Part shown: positions 33,437 through 45,295 of the stretch, in pieces | Position numbering within the stretch: the stretch's first letter is position 1 | How the letters are laid out: the number at the start of each line of letters is the position of its first letter | From: Sipunculus nudus | Taxonomy: Eukaryota; Annelida; Sipuncula; Golfingiida; Sipunculidae | DNA: 64,000 bases | Direction of reading: 5' to 3' | Assembly: GCA_026874595.1 (NCBI GenBank) | Contig: CM049314.1 | Span: 74,228,300 to 74,292,299 of the forward strand | The notes under the pieces: generated by a model | What the model was told of the DNA's origin: nothing | The model's input: only the letters and a program-made list of their open reading frames with translations | The model's database searches: none | Program-made: the position numbers and the translations under genes

Positions 33437-34960
33437 CTAGAATACGGGTAGTTGACAAGCGACTACGTGTATCCGCCAAAATCAGAGTGGAACGGGTGAA
33501 GTGAGGCATGGATTGAGTGGCAAGGGGAAATAGAGTGAGGTGTGTTGCATATAAGCATGGATGTCTGCAGCCAAAATGTATATGTAGTTTGCGCCACCTA
33601 CCACAAATGCAGAAAGCTGTCACATAAATGTAGGTGGCGCCACCTCTCATAAAATCCAGAAAGCTGTCCACGATGTATAAACCTGCAAGATTTTAGGTAG
33701 TTATGTCAAACCACTACAGACATAAGAGTAATTTTATCCCATGGCAGACAAACAGACGAAGGCTGTGCAAAAATGGTTGCAGGTGGCACCACCATTTTTT
33801 GTGTATGTTATAAAGCTACCCAAGGGCTACATTTATATAAAATTTTTAGCCTGATTGGTCAAACGGTTCCCGAGATATGAGCTTGGATGTCTGCAGGGTA
33901 AACGTGAATGTAGGTGGCACCACCTGTCACAAAATCGAGAAAGCTATCCAGGATGTATAAACCTGCAAAATTTTAGGTGGATATGTCAAACCACTGCCGA
34001 GATATGAGTGATTTTATCCCATGGCAGACAAACAGACGGAAGCTGTGCAAAAAGGGTTGCAGGTGGCACCACCATTGTTAGTGTATGTTATAAAGCTATC
34101 CAAGGGCTACATTTGTTTAAAATTATTAGCCTGATCGGTCAAATGGTTCCCGAGATATGAGCTTGGATGTCTGCAGCGTAAACGTAAATGTAGGTGGCGC
34201 CACCTGTCAGAAAATCGAAAAAGCTATCCCGGATATATACACATGCCGAATTTCAGGTGGATAAGTCCAACCAATGCAGAGATATGAGTGATTTTATCCC
34301 AAGGCAGATGAACAGATGATCATAGTTCAAAAATGGTTGCAGGTGGCACCACCATTTTTAGTGTATGTTATAAAGCTAGCCAAGGGCTACATTTGTGTAA
34401 AATTTTTAGCCTGATCGGTCAAACGGTTCCCGAGATATGAGCTTGGATGTTTCCAGCGTAAACGTGAATGTAGGTGGCGCCACCTGTCACAAAATCGAAA
34501 AAGCTATCCAGGATATATACGCATGCCAAATTTCAGGTGGATAAGTCCAACCAATGCAGAGATATGAGTGATTTTATCCCAAGGCAGATGAACAGATGGA
34601 CATAGTTCAAAAATGGTTGCAGGTGGCACCACCATTTTTAGTGTATGTTACAAAGCTAGCCAAGGGCTACATTTGTGTAAAATTCTTAGCCTGATCGGTC
34701 AAACGGTTCCCGAGATATGTGGGTTTATGTGTGAAAACAGACGCACAAATGGACAGAGCACAGAGGAAAGGCCAGAGGTCAAAACAAAATCGGGGCGCAG
34801 CAGTTCACATGTGACCCGAACATAATCCCGGGTTTCATAAAATTCCGCTCAGTGGTTACAGAGGAGTTCTCCGGACACCTATGCCACAGAGGCGGCGGCG
34901 GCAGCGGTGGCGTCCGACTGAAAACATAGTATCCGCAAAACTCTGTTTTGGCGGATACAA
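33437..34960 (-). mobile_element. H-family element H1, Helitron-like ends, 280-bp tandem array inside
   Basis: Read on the minus strand it opens with a hairpin of GTATCCGC and GCGGATAC arms (34929-34958), passes a CCG-rich tract (about 34890-34912), crosses a tandem array, repeats the inverted arm TTTTGGCGGATAC, then forms a small 3' hairpin (GTAGT and ACTAC) and ends TATTCTAG at 33437-33444. Ending in CTAG shortly after a hairpin is the canonical 3' end of Helitrons. An inverted, shorter relative is at 60786-61544. Confidence 0.6.
33630..34725. repeat. 280-bp tandem repeat array, four units
   Basis: Units begin GTAGGTGGC at 33630, 33910, 34190 and 34470, an exact 280-bp spacing each time; the last is truncated near 34725. 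Each unit carries GGTGGCGCCACC or GGTGGCACCACC twice, GCAGACAAACAGA-type and CAGATGAACAGATG-type segments, and CGAGATATGAGCTTGGATG. The exact period across diverged units implies few indels or recent homogenisation. No frame runs through the units. Confidence 0.9.
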
Positions 34961-35177
34961 TTATCTTAGGGTAGAGTCATAGAAAACTGCATGAAATTGG
35001 TCTTATGACCATTATAGTCTTTTTTTCTGGGAATCTGGTTTTTCAACTTCTATTACATTGCACAAAAAAATGATTCTCAGAAGGCCTTTGTTTAAGTTTA
35101 CTTAAATGATTGTTGGCAGAATTATTGGACCTTTAACAATGAAAGGACTACATATTTTATAATTCATAACATTTTGT

Positions 35178-35585
35178 TAAAACAATCTTATGGATATGTC
35201 AGCTTGAAAAAAGCATTGTAGCCAAAGTCTTTCAGTATGTGTAAACAGATATACCAACAGGCTAAGATTGTGTATGTTTCTATAAATAGCTTTGGCAGTC
35301 TGCCAATTGTATCGGATTATGCAACAGGTCAAGAGTTCATTCAGTGCAGTTGCTGCAGAGAGCAATTTGTTCGGCTTCACTTGGGGCAACTGCCTTCCTC
35401 ATAAATGCCTGGTCAGCCCAGTGCTCCTAACTCAAGAGTAGTTTGATGTATCATCCTGATATTTTGACCTGTCAATATACCTTTGATGGCTTTCTCATTA
35501 ACAAGACTGGTGGCGCCACCTACAATGACTTTTGCACATTATATGTGCCTGCTTTCTTCTTTGCGCGGGGGGGAGGAAAGGGTTG
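35178..35585. repeat. F-family 3' segment, collinear with 63600-64000
   Basis: Shared blocks in the same orientation: TATAGCTTTGGCAG-type, ATTATGCAACAGGTCAAGAG, TTCATTCAGTGCAG-type, ATATTTTGACCTGTC and TTCTCATTAACAAGAC, then GGTGGCGCCACCTAC (GGTTGTGCCACCTAC in the other copy). It lies inside F0 downstream of H1. Confidence 0.75.
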
Positions 35586-36189
35586 AAATATCAGCCTGAA
35601 ATTGTGCATATTTATACATATTGGAAAGCTTTGTCATATAAAAGACTGTAGGGGCCACCTGCAATAATTTATGCACAGTGTGTCCCAACTCATTTCTCAG
35701 GGGGGTCTGGTATATCAGCCTGAAATAGGGCATATATATACATCTTGGATAGCTTGTTGTACACAAGACTGATGGCCAGTGCCAGTATTTCAGCAGTGAT
35801 GTTTTTGTAATTGGTTCTTGTACAAAATGTGTAGTACTTGCATTGTTCATATACATGTTACACATATACTTGAAAAGTAATGGTCCAGCATTGAAGAATT
35901 ATACCTGGGTATAAACCATTGCCTAGACTTGCATTAGGTCAGAGGCCTTGTTTAAATAAAAGTTTGACTTCACTTAAAACTCTTTTTTTTTGTGGAGGAA
36001 ACCGCCTCCATTTTTCAAAGCTGACTTATCTAATTCTTAAACTATGGCTAAGTATGTTCATCTGCAGTTTTTCCATTTTCGGTTTGGGACTACTTGACAG
36101 GGCGGTAGCACTTGCTTCCTGTAATTTTTATTTTTTGTACCCTGGTGTCATCCAGGCTTGGTGTCTACTGCACCTGCAGGTCCTGGGTG

Positions 36190-36414
36190 TGTAATCATTC
36201 CCATTGTTGGGTCATAATGGGAGGAACCCCCCAAAGATGCACTCGTATGTGGGTGATACACAGTTGTGGGGCACAGTCTTCCCATTAAGCCTGCAGTGCG
36301 CTCACCCTGTGTGGGGGTCGACTGTGGAAAAAAGCTGCCTCAGCTGAGATTTGAACCCACAATCTCCTGACTTTGAGTCCCGCGCTCTACCCCTGAGCCA
36401 CAGAAGCCAGGGAC
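36190..36414 (-). mobile_element. tRNA-derived SINE
   Basis: On the minus strand the head at 36411-36340 has the internal RNA polymerase III promoter: A box TGGCTCAGGGG (36400-36390) and B box GGTTCAAATCT (36357-36347), 33 bp apart as in a tRNA. An anticodon-like loop CTCAAAG follows GCGGGA. The 5' and 3' acceptor sides do not pair well, so this is not a working tRNA. A non-tRNA body of about 150 bp follows towards lower coordinates; its tail is not defined. Confidence 0.65.
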
Positions 36415-39400
36415 TACACGTAAACTCTGTACATTTTATTTATCTATTGAAATGTGTGTGTTAAATGGAAATAAGACATTAAAGGGGCCTATTCACATAC
36501 CCGGCATGTTCAATATACTTGAAATATAGCGTGTGCCAATTTCATTCTTAACAGTTGATTTATTCCTGTACACAAGTGGGCATATGCTTCCTGATAGTAA
36601 ATTTTTGCCCCAGCACAAGATCAGACCTCTGGTCATGCCTTCTTGTTATGATAAACATACACACTTAGACATATATACACACTATTTACTTACACACAGA
36701 ACAATTACTATGTATAACATTTGAATTTGAGATTTGAATTTTAGTTCATTTTCAAAGATGGATTGCTGGGCAACTTTGAGGTTTTCTTCCTACATCCCAT
36801 AAGGGGGGGGGGGGGGGAGGGGGGACTGATCACTGTAATATCCCTTAACAAAAGCAAGGTCAACAAACTTGGTTTGTCATGAAAAAGCAAGGTGCCTGAA
36901 TGAGCACTCATGTGCCATATAAATTTACTGATTTTAGTCATCAAAGACCAGTAGTCTATGAGATGTACTTTGCTATCTTATGGCTGTTGCTTTTCCTGGC
37001 CAGATAAGTGCCCTAGGTAATCAATACTACTGGGCACTAGGTAGATTACAACTGGTCCAAGCACACAAGGCCAGCAAAGCAGCGCCAATATATCAATAGG
37101 CACTTCCACATTGGACCAGAACATTGAGTCAGCTCAGTATCGTCTGATCACGCTTTATGGCACAGCAGAAAATCAGAAGTAATAGAAGGTAATACATAAT
37201 ATTCTTCTTCTATTACAGCTTTGTTTTATATCCATAACATTACTTATACTATTTTCTTTGAAAATCTGAAAATTTATAGTGCTATATAGCATATTATTAT
37301 CCCATCTCTGGTGTGCTAAATTTGTTGATACAAACAATTCAGGAACAGTGATTAAGAAGCATTAAAAGCCGTTATCATGTGCCTTGTGTCAATCAAGAGG
37401 GGTATTTGTATTTGATTTTAACCAAATACTGCATTGCTGATCTTCACACTGACCTTGAGCAACTTCCAAAGGGCGACACGTATATGTGAGAAAATTTGAG
37501 ATCTTGAACTTTTATGCATCAATTCAGATCAGTTAACTGGACCATGTAAACTTCAATTCCAGTGCAATTCCAATTCATTTCATTTTCACTTTTTTCAATT
37601 CAGTTAGAGTTTATTCAATTTTCCCTGCAATTCCGATTAAATTAAGAATTAACCCCAAGTCTGACTTCTAATGATCTATAAAACTGCTTCCTGGTATTTT
37701 CCAAAGTATGTTGACATGTACACCTTCAAACTGTCCATGGGGATATGTACCAAGAAATGCACTTTAATCAATGTTTACTCATCTTAGATACCATTATTTT
37801 GTGCACAAATCTAGAAGCCCCACCATCAATCTTTTATTTTGCAAGGGCCATAAGGTCCATCATAAAGTGTACTGGTATTGGGTAAAAATCACACATTACC
37901 CAAGAGTGGTTTGATAGAGAGGTATTGGTAAGAAATTTTGTATGTCAGCAGATCTTGGATAGCCTTCTGGTGTAGAAGAATGGTGGCTCCACCTACATTT
38001 GTGTTTGGGTAGCAGGGTTCATAATACTTTGAAATATATTCCTTAATTTCGATAGTAAAGGCATGAAACTAGTTCAGCGCTGCAAAGCCACAGTAGCGTG
38101 GGGTACCAGCAGCAGTGTAGCTGAGGGTTTCCAAATTACCTTAATATCTGGTTTCTGTGTATTTTCTTTGTTTTATTTTTTGTAATGTGGAGAAAATCTG
38201 GGAGTTCACCTCTACAACAGTTGGTACAAAATGAAAAAATGCCTTTCAGTTCAAGGCTTTGCTTGTCTGAGACTGGCAGAAGGTTAATATTTCCACCCCT
38301 TGTTAGTGTACCGGTATACATCATCCATGCTCATATCTTAGGATTAGGTTGAAATATATTGGCTTGAAATTTTTTATGTTCCTAAGTCGTGAATATCTTG
38401 TACACAAGCCTTGTGATTCCGCCCTCAATATTTTTTTTTCACATGGTTTCCATTTATGCATTTGTTGTGAAAGAAAATTAAAATATTTTTGGTTGTGGTT
38501 TGATGTATTGTAGAGTGATTTATGTATTTTCTTTGTTTCTTCATTCTCCCCTCACCAGTATTCTCTTTATATACAAATTAAGTGTCTACATGGGATATGT
38601 TGGCAACTGTAAACTTTCCTGGCAGCCCTTTTCTTTGTGCTGACAATGCCTCAATGAACTTCCTGTGTGGGGGCAGGGGGTGGACCAGTATGCAACCCAC
38701 CTAGTTTAATTTAACTATCCTGGCAATTACCCCTGTGATAGTTAACTGTCTTGACAGGGTGACGGGTTGGTAGTATAGTGAATTTGCTTATAATTCCAAT
38801 TGAATTATTTATAAGAAAACAATAAAAAATTATTCATACTGAGAAAATATAGGTTTGTAAGATAGAGGGCCATACAGTCTGACAGAAAAGCCAAGTGGGA
38901 ATTAAAATCATAAAATATATAATTTATATGGCTTTTTCTTATCATTATTCCACTACAATTATCATACCTTCTGTTTGTTTCTTAAATAGGATCATGCATA
39001 AATTAATAAATATTAAATAATTTATGCAAAACTATGCAGACGGGTGCGATATTAGCCAGGGAATACCACACTGTAGGGAGTGTATGTCCATGGTAGGTAT
39101 CCCCGACTACCAGAACCAGATCACACCTTTGAAGACATTTTACCTTATTACATGGTGGTATGATGCACAGCTTTTGAAACATTGTACTTTACTCTTTGGT
39201 TTTATGGTGTACACCCTTCAACACCACATTGTCTTATCAGTTCACCCTGCACAAAAGCCTTCTTTAGTCACCTTCATGTATCACTTAGCAGCACCTATAG
39301 TTTCACACTTTTCTCCCAGACTTTTTTCCAGTAGACCGTGTAGAAGTGCATTTGTGCAAAATAAATAAAAAATGAGCAGTTTTAACAAGTGTTAGAATCT

Positions 39401-39774
39401 CACCATATAACAATTCTACTCTGTGATGTGCTGGTACTGCCATGAAATCTACAAACTCGTCCATGAACATCTGACAGAAAACAAATACTTACATATAAGA
39501 ACATTCAAATAGTGCCTGCAGTAAAAGTACTAAAACTGATCCCTAAGTGTATAAAAAAACACCAAATTAAGATAACTTCCCTCAACCTTTACAACCATAA
39601 TCAAAGACAACCTTTATACTTAACTTTCACAACTTACTTGTGACAAGGTAAGGGGGGGGGGGGTAGTTCAGTTGGATGTTAGATGTAGACCGTTTTCTAG
39701 ACAATGATGTTATTGTAATGATAATGTGCTCAATAGTGAAGTTTTGAAAATTTAGTTTTATTTTATACTTTCAG
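36415..39774. other. Unassigned repeat-like DNA upstream of the methyltransferase exons
   Basis: No gene recognised. G-runs at about 36806-36823 and 39651-39663. GGTGGCTCCACCTAC near 37982 is a diverged form of the palindrome seen in the E/F/H elements. A 5' non-coding exon or promoter of the methyltransferase gene may lie here but cannot be located by eye. Confidence 0.4.
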
Positions 39775-39852
39775 ATGGCGCTATCTGGCTACAAGGTGTT
39801 GGATGGAGGACTTGCCACTCAGATGATTGCACAGGGTTATCCAGAGATTGAT
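39775..39852 (+). CDS. Homocysteine S-methyltransferase-type gene, first coding exon
   Basis: The ATG at 39775 opens MALSGYKVLDGGLATQM; DGG(L/M)ATQ is the conserved N-terminal strand of the homocysteine-binding barrel of this family. The exon ends after 26 codons at ATTGAT before GTGGGT. An acceptor-like TTTATACTTTCAG lies directly before the ATG, so a 5' non-coding exon may precede it. The enzyme family transfers a methyl group to homocysteine to make methionine (S-methylmethionine or betaine as donor) in the cytosol, using zinc. Which donor applies cannot be told from this part. Confidence 0.85.
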
Positions 39853-40214
39853 GTGGGTGATATTTTGTATTATTATTGATTTATATTACCATACAAATGT
39901 AACATTACATGTAAATAAATTCATTTGTACATTACAGGTATATGAATGATGTATGTTATCCATGCAGTGGCAGACATAACATGTCTTGTGAGAGAATTCA
40001 TATCTAAGTGTTTTCAAATTTTTTTTTTTAATTCAAAAATTAAATTTATGCTGTAAACAAGCTAACCATGATTTCATGTATTGGTGCATGTGCATTCAAA
40101 TGTGCATGGACTATCTACAACAGTCTCTGTAGCAGCTGTTTTATGCTGTTTCTCTGTTAGTCATCTGATGTTGTCATGTAACTTGAGTATATCATGGACA
40201 TAAATCCCTTGTAG

Positions 40215-40282
40215 GATGATCCCTTGTGGAATGCAAGCTTTCTAAAGACCAATCCAGAAGTAATTAAACAAGCGCACCTCAG
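40215..40282 (+). CDS. Homocysteine S-methyltransferase-type gene, exon 2
   Basis: 68 bp between CTTGTAG and GTAATT. Reads DDPLWNASFLKTNPEVIKQAHL, the conserved (H)PLWSA..L...P..V...H segment of the family. The exon ends within a codon (AG), completed by the first G of exon 3 to give arginine. Intron 1 is 362 bp. Confidence 0.9.
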
Positions 40283-40947
40283 GTAATTTAAAACCATAAT
40301 GTCCTACAGGATTAAATTTGTAATATCCTACCTTTTGTGGTCATGTATTTTTATCACATAATGGTGTAGCACAGTTTTGACCTTGTAACATGAGAGAATG
40401 CCCATTCTGAATGTCAGGTGATCTTTTTTTCTGCAATATACTAATTTTTCATTTTTTTCCTATTAAAATTAACACACTGAGAAAAATAATTATTTTTTAC
40501 CTACATGAACTGAAATAGACTTGACAGTATTGTTGAATTGATTTGGGAATATTTATCTATATGTTAATTGCAAACATGACTAAGGTAACTTCTGTTTGTT
40601 GTTTTAGAAGTTGGGTCCAATAAGTCATGGATTTTGATCATACAATAAAATATTCTTGATTTTGTTTGTACAGGCACAAGATTATGAATAATCTCATAAC
40701 TGACATAACTGTTATTATAATTAAGTGATCATGTATGTTAAATGTATAATGTATGTGTGCTTATGGGTCTTAATGAATTAAGCCAATATACTTCCTCTAT
40801 TCTTTGATTGGATTAGATTTTAAAGATAAACAGCCTTTGTTTGTTTAGTGCATGGTGCTGTATATGTGCAGCTCTGATTTATAATGTACTTGATAAGTCT
40901 AAACTGTAAATGTGATTATAAAATTTACATGAGTTTCTGTCTGTAAG

Positions 40948-41120
40948 GTTCTTAGAAGCTGGTGCCGACATCATCGAGACCGCCTCCTACCAAGCTGCCG
41001 TCACTGGATTCATGGAACATTTAAAGGTCACAGAAGACGAAGCAAAAGACTTGATCAGACTGAGTGTCAAGTTAGCCAAAGAGGCTCGAGATGAATTCTG
41101 GGAAAAATGTGATAAGAAGG
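40948..41120 (+). CDS. Homocysteine S-methyltransferase-type gene, exon 3
   Basis: 173 bp between TGTAAG and GTAAGT. FLEAGADIIETASYQA is the family's most recognisable early motif (dEAGADIi.T.SYQA), followed by helices VTEDEAKDLIRLSVKLAKEA. The exon ends with one base of a glycine codon, completed in exon 4, so the frame crosses the 7.1-kb intron 3 correctly. Intron 2 is 665 bp. Confidence 0.95.
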
Positions 41121-41652
41121 GTAAGTATGTATATAGGTTTCCTTGGTAATTCCGGAAAGCAATATTGATTTTTGGCTCTGTTGATCTGACATTTTAGTTA
41201 TTTTTCCTTCCTATATATATAGGTTCAAGTGGCCATTTGGTCAATTTCATTAATGTTAACCATTGACTCAATTAGATCACTGGTATATGCAGCAGCAGAA
41301 ATACATTTACAGCTGTTAAATCAAATTTGTATATGCCCCTCTATGGCAGGATGTAATATGGTATACCCACTGTCCGTCTGTTAACTTTTAGTGATAACTT
41401 ACCCTGGCTTCAGTGGATTTTCACAAAACTCACCATAACTACTTACCAATAGATTATACCATCTGATACCATCTGAGTTTAATTATATGCAAAATCCATG
41501 CATATATAATGAGGTCAGAAGCCACTAGGCAAAATCCATGCATATATAATGAGGTCAGAAGCCACTAGGCAAAATCCATGCATATATAATGAGGTCAGAA
41601 GCCACTAGGCAAAATCCATGCATATATAATGAGGTCAGAAGCCACTAGGCTT
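41121..41652 (+). other. Start of intron 3 with a 40-bp tandem repeat
   Basis: Unique AT-rich sequence to 41488, then four identical 40-bp units to 41648 (see separate entry) directly before element E1. Confidence 0.6.
41489..41648. repeat. Four identical 40-bp tandem units
   Basis: Units begin GCAAAATCCATGCATATATA at 41489, 41529, 41569 and 41609 and end GGTCAGAAGCCACTAG. I see no differences between them, so the expansion is recent. There are no spacers, so it is not a CRISPR-like array. The last unit ends four bases before the T-run and hairpin that start E1. Confidence 0.95.
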
Positions 41653-44317
41653 TTTTAGCTCAGCTGACTATAAGTCATCTGAGCTATAGTCGTGGTCCAT
41701 TGTCCGTCGTCCGTCCGTCTGTCCGTCCGTCCGTCCGTCCGTCCGTCCGTCCGTCCGTCCGTCCGTCCGTAGATGTGGCACGTTTTGAAACCGTAAGACC
41801 TAGGAATCCAAAATTCAGCATAATGTTAGATGTCCCCAAGATCTCCTACCAAGCCAAAAACTGGGTCTTTGCGACTTCGTTCCTTTGAGAAATTAAGGAA
41901 AAACCTCAATTTTTTATTAAAAACCTATTTTCACACTTCAGCACTGCCTAATATCAAAACCACTCATCTGTTTTCCCTCATATTTACCATAAATATTCTT
42001 CTATATAGTTCCTATGTACATGCCAGAAATTATGTCTGTATTATATAATTTAAAAAAGTTATAGGCCCAAACATAATGCATTTTGTAAAAAATCAGGAAA
42101 GATATTTGATCACTTAACACAAAACTTGTTAAAGCTATGGACTTTTTTTCCAGTAATATAACTTTAATTTATCAAAATTAAATTGTATACCCAAAATTAG
42201 ATCAAAATCTTTTAAATTTTTTAAAATATTAACAAAAATAAAAAATTGGTACCTTCAATTTTGCCCAACTTTGACCATGGCACGTTTTTTTACTGTAAGT
42301 ACTGTGGATTTAATTTTCTCAGCATGTTTTTGTTAGCATTTTGTCTGTTAACACCAAAAATTTGAAACCAGTTGATCAAAAACTGTAGATTTTATTCAAG
42401 TTTTCAAGCACCATGTAACAAATTGTTTACATCAAGCTAGTGTTATGCAGTTTGCAAGAGCTCAGCTCCCCAGCTTCAGCTCTCAGTTCCTAAAATTTGG
42501 CATACAATTAGATGTCTCCAAAATTCCCTACCATGCCAAGAATTTGGTCACTAGGACTTAATACCTTCGAGATATTAATAAAAGTTTCATTTTTCCATTA
42601 AAAACCCATTGTTACACTTCAAGACTGCCTTATATCAAAACCACTGATGTGACTTTAATCATATAAAATATACATATTTTTCTATACATTCTCTATGCAT
42701 ATGCCAGAAATGATGTCAGTATTGCGTAATTGTTTTAAGTTATGGGCCCAAACATAATGCACTATGTAAAAAATCAAGAAATATATTTACTCCCTTAACA
42801 AGGGGATTGCTGAAGCTAGAGTTTTTTTGCCAGGGATGTAACATTATTTAATCAAGATTCAATTGAATACCCCAAATTAGTCCTGAATTTTTCAAATTTT
42901 ATATGTTATTAGTATAAATATAAAATTAGTACCTTAAATTTTGCCCAACTTTGACCATGGCACATTTGTTTCCTGTGAGCACGGTTGATATAATTTTCAT
43001 ATCATGCACACAAGGATTTCAGCTTTTTAGTTTAGAAAGCTGAAAGAAATTGGCCAAAAATTATAGCTTTTATTAATGTTTTTATGAGACCATGTCAGAC
43101 CTTAACTCTCTCCAGCCCCTCTTGAGTCACCTGTATGTTGACCTTGTTGAACTTTCAGCAAATTATGCATGCTTGAGGCGAGCCATACACTGTTGCAGGT
43201 AGGCAGCTTATGGCCAGCCACAGTTGATCCAGGTGTCCAACCCAACTCATCTAGTAGTTTTAACCAACAACATAACAATTAACAATAAATTAATAAATTT
43301 TTATTGTTTTTTAATAACAAATTAAAGAAAAATAAAGAAGAATTTGTTAGTTTATAATAACAGGAAATCAACTTGCAGTTACTGATGATAAAAGAATCTT
43401 GTATCGATGGATAGAATGTCACGTACTCCAAATAACACCATGCAGTCACCTATGGTATTTTTCAGTTCAGTTTTAATGATAAAAAAGTAAATCATATTAT
43501 TCATTACTAATCATTAGGGATCATATGAAGGAAATTAATGATAGAAAAAGATGCAGTTGATATTATTAATCTAGATTCCTACTGTGTCTAGTGTGTACAT
43601 TGATGTGAAATTAGTCCAAAATGAATATATTACATTTTTTTTTTAATATAAATAAAAGCCATCAAACCAGGTACTTTTGATCATAATTTAAATGTGTGAA
43701 TTTTGTATATTCTGGATTCTCAACATAATTGTTTGGTGAAAACTGAATAAATGCCAGTAATGGTGGGAAAACTTTGCAATTGTATTTAAATATGAATATG
43801 AATATGTACTCCATTATAAAACGTCTTGCATAAAGAATTGGAATTCAGGTAAAAATGAAAGTATATGAATACCAGTGCAAATACTTTCAAAATGTATTCA
43901 TGAATGCATTCATGAATATTTTCTTTAATATTATTTTAATAATCATTTCAGTTATATTTCATTTTAAAAAATCATAAGATTCTCTTATTATTTTTAATAA
44001 AAATTATATTTGGGACAATATTTGTAATTTTTTTTTAATAAATAGTTAAACTCTTATATTATATGATCTGCTTATAAGTTATATGGCCAAGTCAAAATCT
44101 GTGTGACAATAGTACTCCATTTGTTAATAAAATAAATGAAATCAATCCTCTTCCCTGTCTCCAAAGATAATATCATAATCATACACAAGCTAAACACCAA
44201 CAACTCATAATAAAGCTTATATTTATTACCACACCAAACCAGCATATGCCTCATTCCTAAATCATATTTTTGAATCATATATAACAGCTGAGCGCCGTGA
44301 CCCATAGGTCCCTTGTT
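41653..44317 (+). mobile_element. E-family element E1 (620-bp-type core) in intron 3
   Basis: The 5' end TTTTAGCTCAG opens a hairpin at 41657-41685 (AGCTCAG and CTGAGCT arms with TGACT/AGTCA inside). A (TCCG)n tract follows at 41702-41770. Two diverged core units start near 41815 and 42498 (CATAATGTTAGATGTCCCCA-type). The 3' end has CAGCTGAGCGCCGTGACCC and ATAGGTCCCTTGTT, finishing at 44317. No coding capacity. Compared with E3 the middle has decayed. Confidence 0.65.
41702..41770. repeat. (TCCG)n microsatellite at the 5' end of E1
   Basis: About 17 near-perfect TCCG/GTCC units directly downstream of the hairpin; shorter forms occur at the same place in the other families. Confidence 0.95.
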
Positions 44318-45295
44318 TTTGTGGTGCTGCTGCGATAACTTATTAGTTATAAGATGGATTTGAAAGAAATATTAATCAATATATAATTTCACCAAAGCTC
44401 AATTCCTTGCAAAATCAGTGCATATTTAGTAAGGTCAGAGGTTACCAGATTTGGTGGCACTGTGCTGACTTACCAAAAAACTGGTAGATGTTCATTTAAC
44501 TCATTATAAATATTAACCAATACATTTTCTCACCTGAAGTCAATGCTTGGCAAAATTCACACATATTAATGAGGACATAGGTCACAAGACATAAGTTGGG
44601 CGTATCATGCACATTTGCAGTGCTCTTGTTAGCATTGCCAGAAGGGCATTAAAATCTGCCAAGCAAAATAAAGACTAGTAAACTGATCCTGTTTCTGGTG
44701 CACATGTTTAATTGATGTATGAACAGTTCTGACTATTGTGTATTGTTTATATAAGTTGGTTGTTTGATTAGCAGTTAAAATGTACAGGCTTCATCATTAT
44801 TCATGAAACAAAGTCTAGAGCTGCTTGATAAAGCAAGGTCTGTGAGAGCATAGCTGCCACTGTCTTGCTTTTAGGAAGATGGCCAGTGTTGCCACTGATG
44901 ATTTAAAAAAGGATAAGATATGTTTGTATTAAAACAGAAGTCATTTGCATGGTCCAGGAAAGGTTCTGAAGTCATAACCTATAGAGAAGGTTCTCACAAG
45001 AACCACTTAAGAAACTCTGAGGGTTCACTGAGATTTCAATATTTTATGAGGAGGTTGGGATTTACTGGAGTCCTTCAGCTCCAATGTCCAGTTCCTTGCT
45101 GATAAGGCCACATCATAAAATTTACATACATTTTAATATATTACCAGTAGTTCCATAAATACGTATATCATACTTTGAAATTACTGTGAAGAACATATGT
45201 TTTACAGTCAATAGGTTCCTTGACTTCAATTCAAGATCAGGAAATTCAAAATAAAATGGTCATTGACCTGTCTTAATGGTCATCCTAGATCTGTA
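44318..45295. other. Unassigned intron 3 sequence
   Basis: AT-rich, no gene or family recognised apart from short diverged repeat words. Confidence 0.4.

Larger units (their letters stand above)
32868..35950 (+). mobile_element. F-family element F0 with nested H1
   Basis: The 5' end has a hairpin, AGCATATG and CATATGCT around a 7-base loop (32882-32904), followed by TGTCTGTCGGCTGTC and GTACGTTAACC, as in F2 (61912 on). The 3' end near 35930-35950 reads TTGCATTAGGTCAGAGGCCTTGTT, close to the F1 3' end GCATTAGGCCTGTAGGCC plus TTGTT. The 35178-35585 part is collinear with 63600-64000 in F2. No coding capacity. An H element (33437-34960) is inserted in the opposite orientation. Ends are judged by comparison between copies. 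Confidence 0.55.

Noticed and set aside
36340-36411. A functional tRNA gene
   Set aside because: The acceptor stem does not pair and a non-tRNA body follows; SINE is the better call.
39024-39368. 114-codon open frame upstream of the methyltransferase
   Set aside because: No recognisable domain and no splice logic linking it to the gene.
41489-41648. 40-bp direct repeats as a CRISPR-like array
   Set aside because: Units are contiguous without spacers, and the genome is eukaryotic with introns.
41700-42048. Open frames in the CCGT tract and the E core units (also at 55150 and 55756)
   Set aside because: They occur because of repeat sequence, differ in frame between units and show no protein family.
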